Shown here: in pieces, positions 1-5,059 of the stretch | Layout: every line of letters starts with the position of its first letter | Numbering within the stretch: the first letter of the stretch is position 1 | Source: an uncultured Clostridia bacterium | GTDB taxonomy: Bacteria; Bacillota; Clostridia; Christensenellales; Borkfalkiaceae | Assembly: GCA_947587775.1 (NCBI GenBank) | Contig: CANPYD010000051.1 | Coordinates: 1-7,227 of the forward strand | Reading direction: 5' to 3' | DNA length: 7,227 bases | Made by a program: the position numbers and the translations under genes | Notes under the pieces: model-generated | What the model saw: only the letters and a program-made list of their open reading frames with translations | Databases searched by the model: none | What the model was told of the DNA's origin: nothing

Positions 1-3
1 CCA

Positions 4-41
4 CCGCCTTCGGCGGAGCCTCCACCCCAAAGGGGGGAGGC
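4..41. repeat. GC-rich intergenic palindromes at window start
   Basis: Two adjacent hairpins lie beyond the terminator of the lipoprotein gene. The first is CCGCC/GGCGG (4-8 with 12-16, loop TTC). The second is GCCTCC/GGAGGC plus CCCC/GGGG (18-23 with 36-41, 25-28 with 32-35, A24 bulged, loop AAA). The second has the same CCCC...GGGG design as palindromes at about 4101, 4770, 4804, 6902 and 7106, which suggests a dispersed intergenic repeat class. No gene is seen in 1-111. Confidence 0.55.
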
Positions 42-76
42 CTTGCGTCGTTTCCTCAAAGGGCGGCCGAGGGGTC

Positions 77-104
77 AAAAAAATCCCCCGCGATGCGGGG
101 GATT
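77..104 (-). terminator. Intrinsic terminator of the lipoprotein gene
   Basis: Read on the minus strand, a perfect 10-bp stem AATCCCCCGC/GCGGGGGATT (82-91 with 95-104, 3-nt loop) is followed at once by seven T residues (77-83 as A on the plus strand). It starts 7 nt after the TAA stop of the lipoprotein gene. This is a textbook rho-independent terminator. Confidence 0.88.
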
Positions 105-111
105 CTGTCGT

Positions 112-309
112 TTATTCCTGAGGTTTCTCTTCGGACGGTTCCGCAGGTGCTTCCGCGGGAGCTTCAGCAGGCGTTTCCTCTACAGGAGCTTCGACGGGCG
201 TTTCCTCTACAGGAGCTTCTTCCGTGGGCGTCTCCTCAACGGGAGCTTCCGCAGGAGCCTCTTCCGCAGGTGCTTCTTCTACGGGAGCTTCGGCGGGCGT
301 CTCTTCGGG
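112..309 (-). repeat. Low-complexity repeats encoding the P/A/E-rich tail
   Basis: The last 65 codons of the lipoprotein gene are built from variants of a 9-11-codon unit reading APVEETPxE. At DNA level, 22 nt at 171-192 recur exactly at 198-219 (offset 27 nt, nine codons), with more degenerate copies up to about 300. The offsets seen keep the reading frame. Such tracts can change length by slippage or recombination. Confidence 0.75.
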
Positions 310-2619
310 TTCGTCCGAATAGACGTCTACGGAGCGGTCGTCCGTCGTATCGACGGCCATCTTCTCTTCCTGAGGCTTGCCGTTTTCCTTCTTGCGGGAG
401 ACGACGATGACGACGACTGCCGCGCCAAGGATGACGACGATTGCAATGCCGATCCCGATGAGCGCCCATGCCCAGCCGGGAAGTCCGCTCTCATCCGTAG
501 CCTCTTCTTCCGTAGCGTCGGTGTGATGCTTGATCGTGTTCCTCCAGTAGTCGTGAACGGTCTGGAGATCGTCCTCCGTCCAGCGGCCGAGCTGGGTGAT
601 GAAGTAGCTGCGCTGGCGGTACTCCGTATTCTGATCGTCAAACAGTTCCTTATCCTTGATCGAGAAGCTCTTGTTCCCGATGAATGCCGTGAGCGCGTTC
701 TTCTCGTCCTCGGTGAAGAGTTCGGTCGCGCTGTCGCCCTTTTCGATCGATTCCGCGATGTTCTCGTCGAAAGCGGTGCGGTCGCCGGTCAGGAAGTAAC
801 ATCTGAGCGCGGTCGCAAGGTTGGTGTAGCCGTCGTTCGAGAGCTTCTGGAAGAGTCCGGGCTCCTTGCTGTCCGTCCCCATGATGCTGTCGTATTTCTT
901 GGTGAATGCGGCAAGCTCGACGTTGTCCATCAGTTCGCCGTTTTCATCCGCAAGGGAGACGGTCGCGATATAGTTGAAGCCCGTCCCGCCGAGGTCGCTG
1001 TCGGTATCGGCATAGAAGAGCCGGGTGCCGATCAGTTCGAAGGGATACCAGCTGTTGAGATGCTTGACGTTGAGCACCTTGGCGACCTTATAGGGTTCGG
1101 GATCGACGCCTTGGGGAACAAGGTTGCCGTAGATCCCGTCGTACCCCGTGATGACATCGCCGTTGATGACGACGCGCTCCACAGAGACGCCCGTCCCGTT
1201 CGAACGGGAGAAATAGAGGTAATCGTACCCTTCCGTCCCCTGCGAGAGCTGGACGAACTTCGGCGTTGCGCCGCTCACGCCCTCGGCAACGATGATGTCC
1301 TTCTCCACGCCGCCGTCCTTCACGTCGACGCGGTGGATGGTGCTGCCGCTCGTATAGATATAGTGGTGGACGCCGTCCTTGAGATAGTAGAGCGCGGACG
1401 TCGTCGCGTTCGAACTCACTTCATAGGCGGTCGCGACCTGTGTAAGTCCCTTGCCCGCAGATCCCTTGACGTTGTTTGCGAGAATGGAATCCCACGAAGC
1501 GTCGATGTTTTCCGACGGCACATAGTAGAGGACGCCGTTATTGTTGGAACCGGGCGAACCGTCCCCCGACTCTGCGGGCGTACGGGTGAAGTAGATCCCG
1601 CCGTTCTTGTAGGAGCGGAGCGTGTATTTGTAGCCCGTGGGCTCGGTGGAGACGGAGTTCTCCGTCTTGGGATGGGAGAACTGGAGCAGTTTTTCGTTGC
1701 CGCTCTTCTGGTTCTGGCTGTCGATGCCGTCGAGAACGATCTCGCCGAGGTTGACGTAAGGAAGCTCGCCGTCAAGCTCCTCTTCGACATACGTCTCGTC
1801 GAAGGTGTAGGTATAGGGAGCTTCGGTCGCGTCCGCACTGACGCGGTAGATCTGGTTATAGTTGATCGTCGAGCCCGTTTCGACGGTGTCGAGCGCGTCG
1901 CTCACCGTCATTGTATAATAGACGGTGGGATCGGTCACGTCGTCCGCGTTGAACTGGGGCGAACCCGCGTTCTTCACGAGGAGCGTTTCGGTCTTCGTCG
2001 CCGTATTATAGGAGTAGACGGAGGAGCCGTTCTTGACATACATGACGTAGACCGTCTTGCTCCCCTCTGCCCCCGCTTCGACGAAACGGTAGGGAAGGGT
2101 GTTGCTGTCAACGCTGAAATAGTCGACGACGTCGCTTCCGTCGAGCTTGGCACTCTTGAAGCTGAGGTAATCCGTGAGGAGTTCGCCCGTGGTGGGATCG
2201 GGAACGTTGTTGGGCGTCGCGTAATACACGCGGTCGCCGAAGATGCAGATGCCCGCATCATACGTCCCCGCAACCATGAGGGAAGGAACGACCGTCTCCA
2301 CATGGGGGTTGTTTGCGTCCCCGACGTCCCCGACGTCTTTCTTCTGGACGTCCGAAACTTTGACGCGCATGAGGGCGCCTTTGACGGGGGTACCGTAGGT
2401 GTTGTCCGCCGTGTAGGATTCGCTGCCGTTGATGAAGTAGTAATAATCCCCTTGCGAGCCCTTCTTTTCAACGACGAACCCGCCGTTGGAGATCACTTCG
2501 CCGTCGGGATACCCATCGAGCTGGATAGTTTTTTCCCCGCAGGCGGCGAGTGAAAGTGTCCCTGCCGCCATCACTGCGGCGGCGGCAATTGCAATAAATT
2601 TTTTGAAACCTTTGCGCAT
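112..2619 (-). CDS. Large surface lipoprotein with beta-propeller-like repeats, C-terminal TM helix and P/A/E-rich tail
   Basis: An 835-residue exported protein of unknown function. Residues 1-27 form a lipoprotein signal peptide: basic MRKGFKK, a hydrophobic Ala-rich core, and lipobox LAAC with Cys27 as the predicted lipidated residue. Residues about 55-545 contain at least eight short aromatic strands of the kind found in propeller-like surface proteins, such as GDYYYFINGS (57), GDRVYYAT (128), GGIYFTRTP (340), GVLYYVPSE (362), SALYYLKDG (408) and GTRLFYADTD (531). A mostly helical, charged region follows at about 560-705. Residues 715-740 are one strong membrane helix followed by RKK, and a 95-residue acidic tail carries repeats of the APVEETP/EEAPAE type. 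The start at 2619 is chosen over the in-frame ATG at 2643 because AAGGA lies 7 nt upstream and the signal peptide then begins normally. A promoter and a terminator flank it, so it is probably monocistronic. Ligand, enzyme activity and family are not recognised; a sensor or cell-surface binding role is only inference. Confidence 0.85.
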   Translation of the reverse strand: MRKGFKKFIAIAAAAVMAAGTLSLAACGEKTIQLDGYPDGEVISNGGFVVEKKGSQGDYYYFINGSESYTADNTYGTPVKGALMRVKVSDVQKKDVGDVGDANNPHVETVVPSLMVAGTYDAGICIFGDRVYYATPNNVPDPTTGELLTDYLSFKSAKLDGSDVVDYFSVDSNTLPYRFVEAGAEGSKTVYVMYVKNGSSVYSYNTATKTETLLVKNAGSPQFNADDVTDPTVYYTMTVSDALDTVETGSTINYNQIYRVSADATEAPYTYTFDETYVEEELDGELPYVNLGEIVLDGIDSQNQKSGNEKLLQFSHPKTENSVSTEPTGYKYTLRSYKNGGIYFTRTPAESGDGSPGSNNNGVLYYVPSENIDASWDSILANNVKGSAGKGLTQVATAYEVSSNATTSALYYLKDGVHHYIYTSGSTIHRVDVKDGGVEKDIIVAEGVSGATPKFVQLSQGTEGYDYLYFSRSNGTGVSVERVVINGDVITGYDGIYGNLVPQGVDPEPYKVAKVLNVKHLNSWYPFELIGTRLFYADTDSDLGGTGFNYIATVSLADENGELMDNVELAAFTKKYDSIMGTDSKEPGLFQKLSNDGYTNLATALRCYFLTGDRTAFDENIAESIEKGDSATELFTEDEKNALTAFIGNKSFSIKDKELFDDQNTEYRQRSYFITQLGRWTEDDLQTVHDYWRNTIKHHTDATEEEATDESGLPGWAWALIGIGIAIVVILGAAVVVIVVSRKKENGKPQEEKMAVDTTDDRSVDVYSDEPEETPAEAPVEEAPAEEAPAEAPVEETPTEEAPVEETPVEAPVEETPAEAPAEAPAEPSEEKPQE

Positions 2620-2626
2620 AGGCTTT

Positions 2627-2631
2627 TCCTT
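2627..2631 (-). promoter_or_regulatory. RBS deciding the lipoprotein start
   Basis: AAGGA on the minus strand lies 7 nt before the ATG at 2619. The longer in-frame start at 2643 has no comparable purine-rich site, and it would put an extra MPFQKEKP ahead of the signal peptide. Confidence 0.8.
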
Positions 2632-2670
2632 CTGAAATGGCATATTTTCGGTTCTAACGATTCGATTTTA

Positions 2671-2699
2671 ATTATATACTAAATCAAGGCTTTTTGCAA
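2671..2699 (-). promoter_or_regulatory. Sigma-A-type promoter of the lipoprotein gene
   Basis: Minus-strand -35 TTGCAA (2694-2699), 17-nt spacer, -10 TATAAT (2671-2676). Transcription should begin near 2664, giving a leader of about 45 nt. The -35 box is also the tip of an inverted repeat, TTTTTGCAA at 2691-2699 with TTGCAAAAA at 2728-2736. Confidence 0.75.
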
Positions 2700-2746
2700 T
2701 CAAAAACTTGCGAAAGTTAAACTTTTCTTGCAAAAAATTTTGCCTT

Positions 2747-2754
2747 AGGGGTGG
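2747..2754 (+). promoter_or_regulatory. RBS of the small plus-strand gene
   Basis: AGGGGTGG lies 5 nt before the ATG at 2760. It overlaps a possible GTG start at 2751, so the ATG is the likelier start. Confidence 0.65.
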
Positions 2755-2759
2755 AAATC

Positions 2760-2996
2760 ATGGAAAAATTCGGAATTTTCGAGCTTCTCGACACCTTATC
2801 CGCCGTCATGCAGGGCACAGACGAACAAAATGCGGCGCCCGACGGCGGGCCGCAACGCCCAAACGCAGGCGATCCCGCATTCATTCCGCCCCGCTATCCC
2901 GCCGCAAATGAGGAGGACGGGAAAGAGACGCAGGCGGTCCGCTCCCTTCTCACCCGCCACGATGAAATCGTAAAGCGGATCGACAGAAAAAAGTGA
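2760..2996 (+). CDS. Small hypothetical protein, 78 residues
   Basis: I do not recognise this protein. It has three visible parts. A short hydrophobic/amphipathic N-terminal helix begins MEKFGIFELLDTLSAVMQ. A Pro/Gly/Asn/Asp-rich, probably disordered middle spans about residues 19-52 and includes FIPPRYPAA. A charged C-terminal helix (about 55-78) includes RHDEIVKRIDRKK. There is no signal peptide or full membrane helix and no cysteine, so it is probably a cytoplasmic adaptor-like or coiled-coil-forming protein; that is inference. It is the only plus-strand gene here, divergent from the lipoprotein gene and convergent with rpsI, with which it shares a bidirectional terminator. Support for it being real comes from a good RBS, a gap otherwise unfilled, and a properly placed terminator. 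A GTG at 2751 would add three residues. Confidence 0.7.
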   Translation: MEKFGIFELLDTLSAVMQGTDEQNAAPDGGPQRPNAGDPAFIPPRYPAANEEDGKETQAVRSLLTRHDEIVKRIDRKK

Positions 2997-3026
2997 CTCC
3001 CCCAAAACCGCGCTTGCGTATTGCAA

Positions 3027-3053
3027 AAACCGACCCCACGAAAGGGTCGGTTT
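3027..3053. terminator. Bidirectional intrinsic terminator between the small gene and rpsI
   Basis: Perfect 10-bp stem AAACCGACCC/GGGTCGGTTT (3027-3036 with 3044-3053, 7-nt loop). On the plus strand it is followed by TTTGATTTTTATC, which ends the small gene. On the minus strand it is followed by TTTTTGC, which ends rpsI, whose stop codon is at 3059-3061. One hairpin therefore serves two convergent transcripts. Confidence 0.87.
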
Positions 3054-3058
3054 GATTT

Positions 3059-3472
3059 TTATCTCTTGGAGAACTGCGGCGCTCTTCTTGCTTTTTTGAG
3101 ACCGTACTTCTTTCTCTCTTTGACGCGGGGATCGCGGGTGAGGAACCCTGCCTTTTTGAGTGCGGGACGGGTCTCGGGCTCAGCCTCGAGCAATGCCCTT
3201 GCGATGCCGAGACGGATCGCGCCTGCCTGGCCGGTGTAACCGCCGCCGATGACGTTGACGAAGATATCGTACTTGCCTTCCGCGCCGACTTCGACGAGGG
3301 GCTGCTTGACGACATACTGCGTCGTGCCCTGGGGGAAGTAATCTTCCAAGGGTCTGTCGTTGATCACGATGGCGCCGCTGCCTGCGGGAATAAGGCGGAC
3401 GCGGGCGATCGCCTTCTTCCTTCTGCCCGTGCCCCAGAATTGCAATTTCTTCTTCAAATTCGCCTTAGCCAT
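3059..3472 (-). CDS. rpsI: 30S ribosomal protein S9
   Basis: Small-subunit protein whose basic C-terminal tail reaches the ribosomal P site and touches tRNA. At 137 residues it is slightly longer than the usual ~130 because of a basic N-terminal extension, MAKANLKKKLQFW. Family motifs are all present: GTGRRKKAIARVRL at 14-27, GGGYTGQAGAIRLGIARAL at 76-94, LTRDPRVKERKKYGLKKARR at 111-130 and the terminal SKR. The start is fixed by AAGGAG (3481-3486), 8 nt upstream, which overlaps the TGA of rplM. Only 13 nt separate the two genes, so S9 is translated from the same mRNA as L13 and is probably translationally coupled. A bidirectional terminator follows directly. Nothing is missing. Confidence 0.98.
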   Translation of the reverse strand: MAKANLKKKLQFWGTGRRKKAIARVRLIPAGSGAIVINDRPLEDYFPQGTTQYVVKQPLVEVGAEGKYDIFVNVIGGGYTGQAGAIRLGIARALLEAEPETRPALKKAGFLTRDPRVKERKKYGLKKARRAPQFSKR

Positions 3473-3485
3473 TTCGCTCTCTCCT

Positions 3486-3917
3486 TCAATTTAATTTCAG
3501 CTCTTCGGGTTTCTGCGCAGCATGGTTGTGTTCCCCGCCCTTGTAAACGCGGAGCTTCTTCAACATCTGGCGCCCCAAAGAATTCTTGGGAAGCATACCG
3601 CGGACGGCTTCGTACACCGCGAGATCGCTCTTTTCCGCCATCATGCGGCCGTAAGAGATCTCTTTGAGTCCGCCGATGTAACCCGTGTGATAGCGATAGA
3701 ACTTCTTCTCGAGCTTTTTGCCCGTAAGCAAAACCTTATCGCTGTTGAGAACGATGACGAAATCGCCCGTGTCGACGTTGGGAGTAAAGGTGGGCTTGTT
3801 CTTGCCGCGAAGGACGGCCGCCACTTGGGAAGCAAGTCTCCCGAGCGGAACGCCGGTCGCATCGACGACGTACCATTTTCTTTCAACCGTCTCAGCGTGT
3901 GCCATGTAGGTTTTCAT
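3486..3917 (-). CDS. rplM: 50S ribosomal protein L13
   Basis: Early-assembling large-subunit protein that binds 23S rRNA. At 143 residues it matches the family length. Recognisable signatures are WYVVDATGVPLGRLAS (15-30), KPTFTPNVDTGDFVIV (41-56), GMLPKNSLGR (107-116) and LRVYKGGEHNH (122-132). The start at 3917 (MKTYMAHAE) is chosen over an in-frame ATG at 3941 because AAGGAG at 3924-3929 sits 6 nt upstream and because family members begin with MKT-like residues just before the conserved Trp. It is the first gene of the rplM-rpsI operon, read from a near-consensus promoter at 4010-4038 through a leader of about 85 nt that can fold. Confidence 0.98.
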   Translation of the reverse strand: MKTYMAHAETVERKWYVVDATGVPLGRLASQVAAVLRGKNKPTFTPNVDTGDFVIVLNSDKVLLTGKKLEKKFYRYHTGYIGGLKEISYGRMMAEKSDLAVYEAVRGMLPKNSLGRQMLKKLRVYKGGEHNHAAQKPEELKLN

Positions 3918-3923
3918 ATCCGA

Positions 3924-3929
3924 CTCCTT
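3924..3929 (-). promoter_or_regulatory. RBS deciding the rplM start
   Basis: AAGGAG on the minus strand, 6 nt before the ATG at 3917. It rules out the longer start at 3941, which would place this site inside the gene. A small palindrome AACTT-TGC-AAGTT (3932-3944) lies directly upstream and could modulate access to the site. Confidence 0.85.
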
Positions 3930-3963
3930 AAAACTTTGCAAGTTGTGTTTTTCACATTCATAA

Positions 3964-3997
3964 GGGCTTTTTGCGGCATTTTTTCCGCTTCTTGCCC
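3964..3997 (-). promoter_or_regulatory. Structured leader of rplM-rpsI, candidate L13 autoregulatory element
   Basis: In the rplM 5' leader the minus strand reads GGGC-AAGAA-GCGG-(8 nt)-CCGC-AAAAA-GCCC. It forms two nested 4-bp stems (3964-3967 with 3994-3997; 3973-3976 with 3985-3988) separated by a symmetric A-rich internal loop. Bacillota often carry an L13 leader in front of rplM-rpsI through which a ribosomal protein is thought to repress its own operon. The position fits, but I cannot match the consensus by eye, so the identity is inference. Confidence 0.45.
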
Positions 3998-4009
3998 GCT
4001 TACCTCTTT

Positions 4010-4038
4010 ATTATAGGCACTCGGGAAAGTTCCGTCAA
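4010..4038 (-). promoter_or_regulatory. Promoter of the rplM-rpsI operon
   Basis: Minus-strand -35 TTGACG (4033-4038), exactly 17 nt, then -10 TATAAT (4010-4015). This is one base from perfect sigma-A consensus, as expected for ribosomal protein genes. The predicted start is near 4003, leaving a leader of about 85 nt before the ATG. Confidence 0.9.
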
Positions 4039-4080
4039 GCTGTTTTGAGTTGCGAAATCAAGATTTTTTCGGAAAAAGTT

Positions 4081-4125
4081 AAAAAAACCTCTTTTGCGCC
4101 GCCCTCCCCCCGGAGGGGGTAGGGC
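4081..4125 (-). terminator. GC-rich hairpin after the acetyltransferase gene, possible terminator
   Basis: Ten nt after the acetyltransferase stop, the sequence folds as GCCCT/AGGGC and CCCCC/GGGGG with one C/T mismatch (4101-4111 with 4115-4125, loop GGA). A run of seven T on the minus strand follows only after 13 nt (4081-4087), so it is a poor match to an intrinsic terminator. The hairpin also belongs to the CCCC...GGGG palindrome class seen elsewhere in the window. It may be a repeat that helps stop transcription. Confidence 0.4.
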
Positions 4126-4134
4126 TTGGGCCCT

Positions 4135-4701
4135 CTATTCCCTCGGGAGCGGCTTTAATTTCTTTATGACGCGGGCGGGGTTGCCGACCGCAACGCTGTT
4201 CGGGGGGATGTCGTGCACCACCACGCTGCCCGCGCCGATCACGACGTTATCTCCGATCGTCACGCCGGGGAGCACCTTCACGCCGCCGCCGAACCAAACG
4301 TCGCTGCCGACCCTGATGGGCTTTGCGAATTCGAGCTCCTTCCGCCGCGCCATGGCGTCGAGGGGATGCCCCGCCGTATAAAACCCGCACTGCGGCGCGA
4401 TATAGACATTGTCGCCGAAGGTCAGCTTGTTGGTATCTAAAAAGACGCAGTCGTGATTGACGTAGAAGTTCTCTCCGACTTCGGTATTGTAGCCGTAGTC
4501 GAACCACACGTTGCTCTCGATGTTGAAATTTTCGCCGCACTTGCCGAGGAGCTCGCGCATGATGGCGCGGCGCTTTTCCTTCTCTTTGCGGGGCGTATGA
4601 TTGTACTCATCGCAGAGGTCTTTGCACCTTGAAAGCTCTTCCGCGAGCTCGTCGTCCACGCGGTACAGCTCCCCCGCCTGAAGTTTTTGCTTTTCCGTCA
4701 T
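4135..4701 (-). CDS. Maltose/galactoside-type O-acetyltransferase (left-handed beta-helix)
   Basis: A 188-residue cytoplasmic enzyme that transfers acetyl from acetyl-CoA to a hydroxyl of a sugar or sugar-like acceptor. The family includes Maa, LacA and NodL. Residues about 1-55 are the helical Mac-type N-terminal domain (MTEKQKLQAGELYRVDDELA). From about 57 the protein is hexapeptide-repeat beta-helix (FNIESNVWFDYGYNTEVG, LTFGDNVYIAPQ, VTIGDNVVIGAGSVV). His112 in TAGHPLDA matches the catalytic His of this family, DVWFGGG (134-140) contains the conserved Trp of the active-site loop, and NPARVIKKL closes the domain. The length is normal. AAGGA 6 nt before the ATG supports the start. TACAAT and TATAAA stretches upstream could be -10 boxes, but no good -35 is visible. 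The true acceptor cannot be read from sequence; roles in sugar detoxification or glycan modification are both possible. Confidence 0.92.
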   Translation of the reverse strand: MTEKQKLQAGELYRVDDELAEELSRCKDLCDEYNHTPRKEKEKRRAIMRELLGKCGENFNIESNVWFDYGYNTEVGENFYVNHDCVFLDTNKLTFGDNVYIAPQCGFYTAGHPLDAMARRKELEFAKPIRVGSDVWFGGGVKVLPGVTIGDNVVIGAGSVVVHDIPPNSVAVGNPARVIKKLKPLPRE

Positions 4702-4755
4702 TTCCTTTCCTTATTTATATTGTAGTATGATGCGGTGGGAGTGATCGGAACCATT

Positions 4756-4864
4756 GCCCACCCCCCTACCCCCCTCCTCGGGAGGGGGCTGCATGGCGCC
4801 GCTCCCCTCCCACGGAGGGGGCAAGACCTGCCCCCTCCGTGGGAGGGGGGGAGGGGGGTGGGGC
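4756..4864. repeat. Nested C-rich/G-rich intergenic palindromes
   Basis: Three inverted repeats lie inside the gap between the acetyltransferase gene and alaS. The outer arms are C-rich 4756-4777 and G-rich 4841-4864, near-complementary. An inner 8-bp hairpin CCCCCTCC-TCG-GGAGGGGG spans 4770-4788. A perfect 20-bp stem joins 4804-4823 with 4829-4848, loop AGACC. No coding sequence is credible here: short open frames on both strands consist only of Pro/Gly/Arg-rich repeat translation. It resembles the palindromes at 18-41 and 4101-4125. Confidence 0.75.
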
Positions 4865-4880
4865 GAGTTCCTAAATCACT

Positions 4881-4938
4881 GCGCGAAGCAAAACCACGCT
4901 TTTGCGGCAGCGCACTCAAGTTGTCGAACCCCTTCGAC
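4881..4938. repeat. Two small hairpins between the GC-rich palindromes and the alaS terminal hairpin
   Basis: GCGC plus GCAAAA pair with TTTTGC plus GCGC (4881-4893 with 4900-4913), and GTCGAA pairs with TTCGAC over a CCCC loop (4923-4938). The rest of 4865-4996 shows no gene, tRNA or promoter that I can support. The stretch is probably further intergenic repeat material. Confidence 0.4.
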
Positions 4939-4996
4939 TTATTGTCGTAACAAGCGAACGAGACAGTGACTCAATATCCCAAAAACGTAACTTTCC

Positions 4997-5057
4997 TCGC
5001 TCATATTTGTTTTGCGCTTGCGCCCCCAGAGGCGCAAGCGCAAAACAAATCGAGCGA
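4997..5057 (-). terminator. 26-bp hairpin abutting the alaS stop codon
   Basis: A perfect 20-bp stem (5005-5024 with 5031-5050, loop CCCAGA; arms rich in TTTTGCGC/GCGCAAAA) is extended by TCGCTC/GAGCGA (4997-5002 with 5052-5057) across a 2x1 internal loop. On the minus strand it begins 2 nt after the alaS TAA. The only T-run is five T at 4981-4985, 11 nt beyond the stem, so the classical terminator signature is incomplete. It probably protects the mRNA end or terminates alaS transcription, and it also resembles the palindromes upstream of alaS. Confidence 0.5.
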
Positions 5058-5059
5058 AA

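Noticed and set aside
43..2553. 836-codon open frame on the plus strand opposite the lipoprotein gene
   Set aside because: It is codon-register antisense to a gene with a signal peptide, RBS, promoter and terminator. It stays open because the real gene rarely uses TTA, CTA and TCA codons, and its translation (runs of Arg/Phe/Gly, then Asp) is not protein-like.
4923..4938. tRNA T-arm-like sequence TCGAACCCC
   Set aside because: It is one arm of a simple 6-bp hairpin; no acceptor, D or anticodon stems can be built around it.
4698..4969. Several 71-73-codon frames on both strands between the acetyltransferase gene and alaS
   Set aside because: They translate the C-rich/G-rich palindromes into Pro/Gly/Arg strings and have no RBS.
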